A stretch of 64,000 nucleotides of DNA from Terebella lapidaria (taxonomy: Eukaryota; Annelida; Polychaeta; Terebellida; Terebellidae): positions 7,254,001-7,318,000 of the forward strand of contig OX424560.1 in NCBI GenBank assembly GCA_949152475.1. Reading direction: 5' to 3'. Position 1 is the first letter of the stretch; every line of letters starts with the position of its first letter. The position numbers were made by a program, and so were the translations under genes. A model generated the notes under the pieces. The model saw only the letters and a list, made by a program, of their open reading frames with translations, was not told the origin of the DNA and ran no database searches. Shown in pieces: positions 1-9,137 of the stretch.

Positions 1-61
1 AACAGATGAAACGGCAGGAGAAAGATTCTCACTTGAAGAAGGACTTGGACAGTCAAATCAA
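1..61 (+). CDS. TRPM copy A exon (partial at 5' edge)
   Basis: Reads QMKRQEKDSHLKKDL and onward from base 3, ending in phase 2 before the donor GTAAG at 62. It matches the end of the 101-bp exons at 38604-38704 (copy B) and 60078-60178 (copy C), so about 40 bp of this exon lie before the window. Charged helix of the cytosolic domain. Confidence 0.75.
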
Positions 62-3000
62 GTAAGATTTATCATTGTTGTTGGTGTCACATACGATCTA
101 TTCAAACTGATAGAAAGGCCATGAAGCGAGTTCCTCTGACCAATACCTGGTGGTATTACATCAATATGCCAAATGTCATGAAAGAGTTGGTTCCCACGTT
201 ACAAATATCTAATTGCTTTCAATTAATTTTAGGTTACCTATGGTTACCTTTGGGTTTGCGTCCGTCATCCGGCGGCGTTCATCTACATCATAATCTTTAA
301 AGTTTACAATAGGATATTTCTGAAATTTTGCACAAAAACGCCTGAAAAGATTTCAAGAGTTAGGTGTTTGTTTAGTTGTTTTATTAAGCTTTTTTCATAT
401 GGCTGTAATTTTCTCAAAAACTGTTAAGATAATTTAGATATTTTTGTTTCAAAAGATTCCATTTACATGTGTATAACATTGTGACGCGTATGAGTCTCGT
501 TGTTCTTGAATCGGTCGAAGTGGGCCATTTTGGCCCCAACTTGGCCCAAATGGGACTTCCTGGTGTTAAATTGCCATATGCTTGATAATGGGACACATTA
601 TTCATAATGTCTCACTTAAGGTAGATCACCCCCCCCCCCCCCCGACCACATGACTACAACGTTATTACGCTTAGTAATGCCAGCGAGTGTCGTGTAATGC
701 TTGTCGTTGCAACTGGTAGCACTGATTAATTCAAGTAAGCCTGGTTGTAATTAAGCTGTAGTATAGGTGTATTTAAATATGAGAGTAATTCGTGAAGTAT
801 TGTAGCATGCAAAGCATCCACTATGTTCACAATGAAGTTTTTGTGAATTCAAACGCAATGTTCCTTTAACGATTTCTCGTGGATATAGAAAAAAAACTGA
901 ACGGTCAAATTTTCTAAAATTTTCAGAATATAATATACAATGTATCTACATAATATGACAATAAAACTGCAAAATATGAACAAAATCTTTAGTTCAGTTT
1001 TGAAGTTATGACAAGATAGATATGTAGTTAAAGGTGTCCCGATATCACTGTACACCTTTAACTAAAGTCAAGTTGATACGAGAATTCTGAAATTTGGTGA
1101 AAAAATGGTGGCATGACACCAAATTAACACACCAAATTTCAAGTTGATCCGATTATTCAAAACAAAACTATGGCCAAAAAGCGTGTTTCACTAACAGATG
1201 AATTTGACTTTACATATCAGGAAGTCTTGTATAATAGATATGTAGTTAAAGGTGTACATATAAAGACCTGTCTGGAGGAGAAGTTTGCCAGGGAGAGAGC
1301 ACGCAGAGGACAGGGTAAAAATAAGCTGAGGACCTACAGATGCTTCAAGATGCTATACGAGGTCGAGCCGTACGACAGGGCATATCTCACGCCAGCCAGG
1401 CGACGTGCGCTTGCCATGTTCCGGTCAGGTACAGCTCCTTTACGTATTGAGACTGGTCGGTACATGGGATTGGAGCCCAGTGAACGGACGTGTTTTCACT
1501 GCATCTCCCAAGTTGGAAGACGAACTTCACATCATAACGGAATGTCCGCTGTATCGAGACTTGAGAGATAATATGTATCGTGTGTGTACACAAAATAATA
1601 AGAAATTTGACATTTTGACAACTATTGAGAAAATGTGTTTTATTCTATCGAATACACAGGCTATATTCATTGCTTCCAAACCCCTAAATGACAATTCACT
1701 GCGTCGTCGTGCTTGTCTATACGGATGATGTAATTGTTTTATACATGTATGCATTTTGTTTCGTGTCTCTCATAATTGAATTTTGAATGGGTGGTACTGG
1801 TTTTAAATTGTCACATAATTGTTTTGAAAATAATGTTCCATGTAAGACCTTAATAAACAATAACTAACTAACTAACTATATAGCACTTTGAAATTTCAAC
1901 CAGATGTCCGCATTTTACTCATTTTGAGGGGTCAGATTATTGATGGAACACCCCATATTCAATGCCCCATAAAGTTAAAACTAGATTGTAGATCTTTCCA
2001 AACCTTTTCCTATTCTATCAGTAGTTGCACAACGCAACATATATATAAAATTCAGAAATATCTATAGTTGGGATATGAAGGGGATGATCTTCCTCAATAT
2101 TGTGCTTAGAGATTAGGAGTCAATCGTGGACATATAGGAAATGATTATGCTGAATATCATCGTGATTTTGAATTGGACCTATGACCTAAATTTCAAGGTC
2201 ACAAGACAAAATGGCTAATATATCGCTTATCGACTTCACAGCTTGGGGATCAATTTTGGACATATAGGAAATGATATACGCCGAATGTTTTGATGACCTT
2301 GAATTTGACCTCTGACCTCATTTTCAAGGTCAGAGTACAAAATGGCTAATACCTCGCTTATTATCGACTTTACAGTTTAGTAATCCATAGTGAACATAGA
2401 AGAAATGATATATGCTGAATATTCTCATGACCTTGAACTTGATTTTTGACCTCATTTTCAAAGTCAGATCACAAAACTTTACAGCTTAGAAATCGATTGT
2501 TGTCATACTACAAATGATATATGCTGAATATTCTCGTGACCTTGAATTGATCAATTACCTTATTTTCAAGGTCACAGGGCAAAAGGCTAATAACTAAAAT
2601 ATATATTATCCGGTAACCTTTCTTAGCCCTTGGGCTAATTTTGAATTTGCAGCATAGCAATCAATTGTGAACAGACAGCAAATGATATATGCTGAATATT
2701 CCCCTGGCCCTGAATTTGACAAGTGGTCTTATTTTCAAGGTCACGCGACAAAATGGTTAATATCTAAAATATGAAACATACATTGTCCAGTAACTTTCTT
2801 AGCCTTTTCTGATGTTGCCTAATTTTTAGGCTGCCTTCATAATGGCCTACTTGTCAGAAAATCGAAATGGCTGCCCACATGTATCTTTTTGATGTGTATT
2901 CGTGCCATGCCTTTGAATTGCTGATCTGTGCATGGCGGTAATGCTGATTTTCCAACGGGTCAGCGAAAAAAAGTTTTGGGGTCCAATACCAAGTCACTAT

Positions 3001-6000
3001 CTATTTTGAGTCATTTTCAGCCAAAATAAAATTTGTTTGCCATTGAAAAATTTCATCTGCTTTTCCTAGTGGTGTCTTTGAATTTTACCTTTGATGGTCT
3101 TGAAAAGGCAAAATTACCATTCTCACTATGTTTACACTACACATTTCTCCGGTACCTTTCTTGGCCCTTGAGCTAACTTTATTTAAAGCTTATTTTGACG
3201 GGAACTTTTTTTCCAGTTTCGAAGACAGAAGTTCCACTGAAATAAGGATTTACATATTTATGCAATGTGACAATGGAAATGTATAAATCTTTTAAAACAA
3301 TAGATCCGATTATTAGAGAATAAGTAATGTGAGATTTTATTATGAACATCACTGTAGTGATTAAAGTTTGCTCGCAGGTTTTTCGATGGCCTCAGCATCG
3401 ACCTGTTGAATGAATGTTATGAGTCAAACAAGCATAAAGCAAGACAGCTGTTGTTTCGCAAACTGGGGTTCGCAGAGACCACCGTCACCAGTATCGCCAT
3501 AGAAGCTGATCGCAAGGAGTTAATTGGTCATCCAGCCTATCGAACCACGATCGATTCAGTCTGGAGGGGCTGGCTACACAAAGACAACAAACTCTGGCAG
3601 GTATGTTGTAACGATATGTGCGGGCAATAATATATGAAACGTTCCAAACTGCGAACATGGCCCTCCAAGTGTGAGCTCTTCGATCAGGATAACTTGTTAT
3701 CAGGCTTCATTGTAACTGGAATCTGCATCTGGCTGGGGCCCTCAGTAATGGAAAGTGTGGAAGTGGCCTCGGCCATGTAATGTGGCCAATATGAGGTTGG
3801 AGGAGGACGCCCGGCCAGCTGGGCAACCAGAAACCTGACCTCCTGGCAGTTTCTACCGCTACAGATGGGAGTAGCAAGGCGCTACCAATCCAGAGATGGA
3901 GTGGAGTTGAAACGTCATATGACTGGTAAACTCTAAACTCGAGCGCTAAAGCCCACAGCCTCGTCAGATTAGAAATGACAGGTCCATCACAGTAAGCGGA
4001 GGTTGTGGAAAAAGGCAAAGGAGTAGTCACAGGTGGATGCAAGCCAATGCCAGTACTTCTTCTACCAGTAAAAAGAAGTCAAACTGGCCCCATACTGAAG
4101 AACAACACCTGGGAAGGAAACGGAGCATGTTGGTTGGACGAAAAAAACTAGAACAGCAGAAACTAGCTCTACATCTGGGAGCTATCCAAATAGCGCAATC
4201 CAGCAGCATCCTCTAGGAGGGAACTCTGCTGCTGACCGCTGCCAGGCCATTATTACAGACTCAGACTGAGATGTCAATAAAATAAATCTGGATAGACGCC
4301 AAAAAACACAAGCCCACGTCACAGATCAACCCCCAAGTCGACTTTGTCGCAGGTAGATCTGAGCCATCGGCTTGAGGAGGCCGTGGTAACTGAGAGAGGC
4401 AGTATCCTCTCTGCCTGTGAGCTGCCTGTGATGGGAACGTGAAGCAGCACCGTGTAGTGCTCCTGGTCAGTCTGGGCCCAGTGCCAGGCCGACGCACTGA
4501 CGGTCCGAAACGGCAATGCCATTATCTAAACAGCGCAGAGGGCTCACTGATAGCAGGCCGGAGATTGGGACTACGGTGTCGAGCTTCGGCGCTCGCTTCT
4601 TTTTCTGCAACCATCACCCAGACTCCACAAGATTATACGACTGCAGCTGATGCGTTCTGACATGCTCCTCAGGTTGTGCTGATAAAGCTAGGCATTGTGA
4701 GGTATTACATCATATTCAAGATGCATCTTATCAAGTCTCAGAAAGGTGGCAGTGCCACAACAATGCCTGACAGATGGGAAATCTTAGGGCCAAAATTAGT
4801 AGCCTGGACCTGCCCATCCAGCGATGTCCGTGTACAAACCGCTCACAACAGCGGCCATGAGGACATGTCCCGTCCTTGCCTCGTGGGCACTAGTATCAGT
4901 TTTGCGCTCAAGTAAGTGATCTAGAGTGTTGGGGTTCATGACTCGTTATCATGTCAAGCAAGGCGTGGACCGCTCGTCGTCTCACACCGACATAGACACT
5001 GCGCCCACGGAAGTGACATCGTGCGGGTGCCAGAGACAGTTATGGGGAGAAAGCATGGTCTCTGTCAGACATCCGACGAACTCTTCTTGCACTGCTGGGG
5101 TATGCCAGACCAGTGACAGTCCACTAACAGGGCTATGTCACACCGGCCTCTCCGTGGTTCTACTGCATCCTTATGCACATATTCCATGTCCACCTCATTC
5201 ATAGAGACAAGCTATGTGGCAATAGGGACAAGTCAGTCATGCTCAACAACCTTCTCAATTACGTATGTGAAATAGAGATGTTTCCCATAAATTTAACTAT
5301 ATATAACTAAAAGTAACTATAAATGAATGGTAAGAATTTGAGCAGAACTATTCAGTTATTTTTTTGTCTATTCACAGTTGTGTCTTTGTGCGCTTTGTCC
5401 CCCCTTCTGCCTGTTTTTAAAATATTACAAAGAACGACGGATTTTCTTCGTGCGCCAGGTATAGTTGCAATTTATTTCTCTCTCTCTCTTTCTCTCTCTC
5501 TCTCTGGTTTAATGACATAATGTATTTAACTGTTGTGATTACATCACATCAGTCCACGTAGGGCTGGAAAGCTATTTTCCAAATTTCTTCTCTCTCAGTC
5601 AACCAGCAACTTGAAATATTGCGGCCCTCTTCTTAAGATGAAGCAGTTCTTCACGGCTCCAGTCATCAAGTTCATTTATAATACGGTATTGTTTTGGACA
5701 TATAGTTAGACTGTATGCCTCTAAAACTAATAAAATTATAGCAAGATTCTAGAAAAAATGGGCCTATGTTCAAATGACCATCAACTGACCATATTGGTGA
5801 GCGTGTGTGAATGTATTTCAGATGGCATACCTGGTGTTTCTGGCCTACTATAGCTACGTATTGCTAGGACAAGGATTCCCGGTTGAGATCACCATCCAGG
5901 AGTACATCTTGATAGCCTGGATATTAACGTTCGTATGCGAGGAAATCAGACAGGTAAGAACATTGTTTGCATGTTAGCTCAGGATTAATTGCAACTACAA

Positions 6001-8894
6001 CACTGTTTAACATATTCTCATATGGTGCACATTTTGTGTTCAAGTATAGGCCAAAAAAGTATTATGGTTCTGGTTAGGCGCGCGCATCAGTTTCACCCCC
6101 GCGCATCCCTCGTTGTTTTTTAAAACCACAAAAAAAAATCGCACGCATCATTTATTGAGAGCTGAATTTCTTTTCTTTTTTTTAGTAAACTGACACTTGA
6201 CACCGATTTTTGGGAGATTATGATCGAGTAAAATGGTCCCGATTGCCTTTGACATTGCAAAATATGGAGTATGGCTGGCCAAATGGGACAAATTCGACCG
6301 GGTCAGTCATAAGCAGCCAATTTAAGGGAAAAATGGTTGTCCAAATGGGCAATATTTGACCGGATCATTCACCAGCTGCTAATTCGAGGGAGTAAAAAAG
6401 AAAAAAAGAAAGTCGCGTCACCGCATCACCTTTTTCGGGGACCCTAATAATCAGAACCATGATACTTTTTTTCTTGGCCATACTTGAAGTGAATAAAATA
6501 AGATCTAAGATGAATGACAGTGATCCGCCAAAAACGAACTATAAATAATGTTCAAGTTCGAAGCTGTCAATTTTTGAAGTGAATATATCATCTCGAATTG
6601 TATTTTCTTAATCATAATATTGCGGAATCACGCGTATGACCAATAATAATAGGAGAAGTATAAAGCAAGAAGCACAACAGGCAATAATTAGCAATTATAA
6701 CAAGTATAGGAAGTATAAAATAAATAGTATAACAAGCAATCAGAACCGACTCTGCTATCCCGTCTCCAAATTCAGTATCATACAAAGTCAGGTATTTTTA
6801 TGGAACTTCAAGGACTCCCATGTATGGACAGAAGGAAAAAAACAAGTGGTATATAGAGAGTGAGCAATTTCTGTACCCCATGTAGCACCTGTCACGAAGC
6901 AATAAATCATAATAATTTATACAAGCATAATGACACCACATAGAACACCATGGAATGATCTCGCAGGGCTTTGTGTTTTGGTCTTTTTCCAGCTGTGCGA
7001 TTGGAAAAGCAGCTGCAGATAATTGGTGTATCCAGCTCTCGATACACGAGCACTATATATTCAGTTTCCTACTGTAATAAAATCATGTGACTTGGTCGCT
7101 TCCCTGAACACCACCTTTACCATGTTTACGTTCTCGAACAGGTGATGGGAGAGCTCTCCAGCCGCTCTAAACCTCAATCTGTGGGATATTTCACGGATCC
7201 ATGGAATGCGCTGGACATGGTGACACTGCTGACGTTTTTTGTGGGTGTCGGTCTGCGGGTGGCTGCAGTGTTACTCGACTGTGAGCAGTGTGGGAGTGCT
7301 GGACACTACCTAATGACATTCAACATGTTCGCCTTCTACTGCCGCCTGCTACACATCTTTTCTGCCCATCGCGAGCTGGGGCCAAAGCTCGTCATGATCG
7401 AAAACATGGTCAAACTTGACGCTTCTCAATAGTAGTGGCTTATCCAAAAGAAACAACTTGAGAGCTGATCACTTGTGATTGTTGCAATTAGTCAAATAGT
7501 GAAGTGACATCACTGTAATTTCCATGATTGTGGCGTCCAATTTTCAAGTTGAACTAAATTCAATCATCGACAATTAGAACTTAATTTATATCTAACCAAT
7601 TCCTCTATACATTCAGGTGAAAGATCTGCTTTCATTCCTGGTGATTGTGATGGTGTTTCTGGTGGGCTATGGGATGGCCATGCAACATCTTCTCTACCCT
7701 AACACGCCATTGAGTTGGTCAGCGCTTGAGAAACTTCTGCAGCGCGCCTTCTTTCAATTCAATGGGGAATTCCAACTGGAAGAAACCACCGGTATTGTTT
7801 GATTCTTTATGTTAGCAATGAATGTGATTACGGTTGACAATTATTTTCAGATGCAATGACATTGAAATTCATGCAGGTAATCCGGAAGAATGCCCAGTTT
7901 TTGAGAGTGTGCAGACGTGCCCCGAAGACAGCCCCATACCACCAATAGTTCTGGGGGTCTATGTACTCGTCATGAACGTTCTTATGCTCAACCTGCTGAT
8001 CGCCATGTTCAGGTGTGATATCACCATGTTATATTTTATTCTTTGTTCAGTTGTTCGAATAGTCAATGTGAATTTGGTTGGTTAAATTTTGTCTTGTTGT
8101 TGATTTGTATTCAAGCCAACCTGACTTGGATTTTTTTTCATTTTTTCATTCAAGCAACACATATGCAGTTGTACAACAAAACTCAGACGTGTTGTACAAA
8201 GTACAACAGTACCACATCACTCGGGAGTTCTACAAACGGCTGCCTCTACCTCCTCCCCTCGTCATCTTCAGTCATCTCTACGCCATCATCCGTTATATGG
8301 CCCAAAACTGCTGTAACACGTGCCAGAAAGCCCACACGTGGTTTTGTAAGCACACTACCTCAGCATGAGGAAATCCCAGTATATTGTTCTGGAACTGCCA
8401 GATATAGGCGTTGTTTACATGTACTGTTGGTTCTCATTATTTACAGACGTGAAATTGGGGGAACCTGATGATAGCGAATTATTAAGCTGGGAGGCCCTGA
8501 AAAGGGACGACTGTCTTCGCAAGCAAGAGGACAATAGAAGGAACACGATTGAGCACCGGTATTTGTATTCAGATTTTTGTTAGTCTGAAAGCAGTATTCT
8601 TCGATTTTGAAAATTTATCGCCGGCCGAACCTTTTCTGTAAACCGTACACCTGACAAATATTACCAAGGTGATCCCATCCAACAAACAACTCAACCCATG
8701 CAATTTGAGGAGGAAATAAAATGAAGATAAAATGCTCAAAAACTATTTAGGAGATATCCTGCCTACTGGTGTATGTCATGTGGAGTATACTGTCTATTTG
8801 CACTGTATTATGTCTCGTTTCCAGAGTTGCGGAAATAAACAGGAAAATAGACGAACTAGCTGATTTCATGAAAGGAAGAGTCTCTTCTTGTTAA
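1..8894 (+). CDS. TRPM-type cation channel, copy A (5' partial; 11 exons in window)
   Basis: Six-transmembrane cation channel subunit of the TRPM family, expected in a membrane as a tetramer. Exons: 1-61, 3378-3600, 5378-5458, 5599-5685, 5822-5953, 7142-7408, 7617-7791, 7877-8012, 8155-8345, 8447-8558, 8825-8894; all boundaries are GT/AG and the phases join without a stop. Seen in order: the end of a helical cytosolic domain, a W-rich segment (WRGWLHKD), pre-S1 (APVIKF), S1-S2 ending EEIRQ, S3 with WNALD, S4/linker with RLLHIFSAHRELGPK, S5 VKDLLSFL, pore FNGEF, S6 LNLLIAMFSN, and the TRP box (YKVQQYHITREFYKRLPLPPP). E and Q of EEIRQ and N and D of WNALD match the cytosolic Ca2+ site known from TRPM2/4/5/8, so Ca2+-dependent gating is a reasonable inference. 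There is no C-terminal NUDT9-H or kinase domain: the protein stops about 60 residues after the TRP box. The 5' part lies outside the window. Confidence 0.88.
225..2815 (+). repeat. Nuclear-receptor-motif repeat element, copy 1
   Basis: Begins with GGTTACCTATGGTTACC. A low-complexity companion segment shared with 26760-27355 follows, then (after a LINE insertion) a tandem array at about 2090-2760 with units of roughly 150 bp. Each unit carries TGACCTTGAA, a second TGACCT and an inverted TCAAGGTCA. It ends in the recurrent motif CCGGTAACCTTTCTTAGCCC near 2610. Three related copies lie elsewhere in the window. Confidence 0.6.
1257..1875 (+). mobile_element. 5'-truncated LINE, C-terminal zinc-ribbon end (frameshifted)
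   Basis: Encodes the extreme C-terminus of a non-LTR retrotransposon ORF2. RRALAMFRSGTAPLRIETGR is the conserved block before the Cys/His motif CFHC; the protein then continues as LEDELHIITECPLYRDLRDN. The join needs a frame change near 1500-1510, so the copy is dead. It ends in an (AACT)n tail at about 1855-1876, a microsatellite tail of the kind seen on several Jockey-superfamily elements. RT and endonuclease domains are missing by 5' truncation. The 19-bp sequence AGATATGTAGTTAAAGGTG occurs at 1018 and at the left edge near 1238. Confidence 0.7.
3378..3600 (+). CDS. TRPM copy A exon: pre-S1 cytosolic segment
   Basis: Follows acceptor GCTCGCAG. One base completes a Lys codon, then FFDGLSIDLLNECYE through WRGWLHKDNKLWQ, ending in phase 0 before GTATGT. 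The copy B homologue (38336 downwards) is closely similar but two bases shorter at its 3' end. Confidence 0.9.
3690..5230. other. GC-rich unidentified insert in copy A intron
   Basis: Within the intron 3601-5377, this stretch is clearly richer in G and C than its surroundings and lacks the A/T runs and half-site motifs found elsewhere. Short frames are open on both strands, but none resembles a protein family I know and there is no long frame. It may be an old transposon remnant, or retroposed or transferred DNA. I see no inverted repeats at its edges. Confidence 0.35.
5378..5458 (+). CDS. TRPM copy A exon: membrane-proximal LCxLCALCPP segment
   Basis: 81 bp, phase 0 on both sides. Reads LCLCALCPPFCLFLKYYKER then RIFFVRQ. 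Preceded by TATTCACAG and followed by GTATAG. A different frame is also open across this exon, but only this frame joins both neighbours and gives the hydrophobic CPP motif typical of TRPM before S1. The same 81-bp exon is at 27903-27983 in copy B. Confidence 0.88.
5471..5508. repeat. (CT)n microsatellite
   Basis: An almost pure CT dinucleotide run in the copy A intron just after the 5378-5458 exon. Confidence 0.8.
5599..5685 (+). CDS. TRPM copy A exon: pre-S1 helix
   Basis: 87 bp, phase 0/0. Reads STSNLKYCGPLLKMKQFFTA then PVIKFIYNT. The APxxKF motif directly before S1 is a TRPM hallmark. Acceptor CTCTCTCAG, donor GTATTG. The copy B equivalent is 27703-27789. Confidence 0.9.
5822..5953 (+). 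CDS. TRPM copy A exon: S1-S2
   Basis: 132 bp, phase 0/0. Two hydrophobic helices: S1 (MAYLVFLAYYSYVLL) and S2 (EYILIAWILTFVCEEIRQ). The E and Q of the final EEIRQ correspond to the S2 Ca2+ ligands of TRPM2/4/5/8. Donor GTAAGA. Confidence 0.93.
6039..6487. mobile_element. Small TIR element (MITE-like) in copy A intron
   Basis: Imperfect terminal inverted repeats of about 38 bp: TTCAAGTATAGGCC... at 6039-6076 pairs with the reverse complement at 6448-6487. The interior is non-coding and includes a CGCGCGCATC-rich patch and two related segments around 6290 and 6350. Non-autonomous; superfamily unknown. Confidence 0.6.
6488..7141 (+). other. Copy A intron remainder
   Basis: AT-rich intronic sequence between a MITE-like element and the S2-S4 exon. 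The reading frames are lysine/asparagine-rich by composition. I see nothing to annotate apart from the acceptor CTCGAACAG at its end. Confidence 0.6.
7142..7408 (+). CDS. TRPM copy A exon: S2-S3 loop, S3, S4, S4-S5 linker
   Basis: 267 bp, phase 0/0. Reads VMGELSSRSKPQS..., then DPWNALDMVTLLTFF (S3 with the N and D Ca2+ ligands), then FYCRLLHIFSAHRELGPKLV (S4 and linker). A donor GTCAAA follows the ATG of MIENM; reading through would stop 11 codons later, so the splice is required. The loop is 13 residues shorter than in copy B. Confidence 0.93.
7617..7791 (+). CDS. TRPM copy A exon: S5 and pore
   Basis: 175 bp, phase 0 to phase 1. S5 is VKDLLSFLVIVMVFLVGYGM; the pore helix and filter are QRAFFQFNGEFQLEE. 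The acidic FNGEF filter fits a non-selective or monovalent cation pore. The exon ends on the G before GTATTG. Confidence 0.93.
7877..8012 (+). CDS. TRPM copy A exon: outer pore turret and S6
   Basis: 136 bp. Reads NPEECPVFESVQTCP, whose two cysteines could form the pore-loop disulphide typical of TRPM, then S6 IVLGVYVLVMNVLMLNLLIA. The acceptor is uncertain. I prefer ATGCAG ending at 7876 because it matches the phase of the previous exon and is conserved in copy B. An alternative CAG at 7850 would add about nine residues but breaks the phase. Confidence 0.85.
8155..8345 (+). CDS. TRPM copy A exon: TRP box and proximal C-terminus
   Basis: 191 bp. Completes Ser of MFS, then NTYAVVQQNSDVLYKVQQYH, then ITREFYKRLPLPPP, the TRP helix and proline motif conserved in TRPM. 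It ends in phase 1 at GTAAGC. Copy B has an exon of the same length (22172-22362). Confidence 0.93.
8447..8558 (+). CDS. TRPM copy A exon: C-terminal charged segment
   Basis: 112 bp. Reads VKLGEPDDSELLSWEALKRD then DCLRKQEDNRRNTIEHR, hydrophilic and rich in acidic and basic residues. Acceptor TTTACAG, donor GTATTT, phase 2 at its end. No copy B counterpart was found downstream of 22172. Confidence 0.8.
8825..8894 (+). CDS. TRPM copy A terminal exon
   Basis: 70 bp. Reads RVAEINRKIDELADFMKGRV then SSC and the TAA stop at 8892-8894. The V/I/L/M heptad spacing is consistent with a short C-terminal coiled coil like the TRPM tetramerisation helix. Acceptor GTTTCCAG. Confidence 0.82.
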
Positions 8895-9137
8895 AAGTTC
8901 AGAAGGAATTTAGAGAGACGTAAACTCAACGGAGTACTGTGTTGTGGCAACATTATCATCTGGATTGGAACAACCAATGTTCTGTGCCAATGGTTCACGG
9001 TATAACACGAAACACCTGGAAGGAATGAGACTTCCTGCATGGAAGATGCCATATCCCGATCTATTGCGCATCCGGAAAACTAAGTGAAGCAGTTGAAACG
9101 AGACAATCAGAGATTGCAGACCCTCGCCACTTCATAT
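8895..9137 (+). other. Presumed 3' UTR of TRPM copy A
   Basis: Unique-looking sequence between the stop codon and the start of the next repeat. I see no clear AATAAA signal here, so the transcript end may lie within the repeat that follows. Confidence 0.4.

Larger units (their letters stand above)
62..3377 (+). other. Copy A intron filled with repeats
   Basis: The intron between the first two copy A exons in the window. It holds a nuclear-receptor-motif repeat (about 225-2815) interrupted by a 5'-truncated LINE (about 1257-1875), and a poly-C run near 630-643. The matching intron in copy B is only 267 bp (38337-38603). I see no other coding signal. Confidence 0.6.

Noticed and set aside
5323..5520. 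Plus-strand frame reading FTVVSLCALSPLLPVF across the 81-bp channel exon
   Set aside because: It is out of phase with both flanking TRPM exons. The other frame (LCLCALCPPFC) joins both neighbours and carries the family motif.
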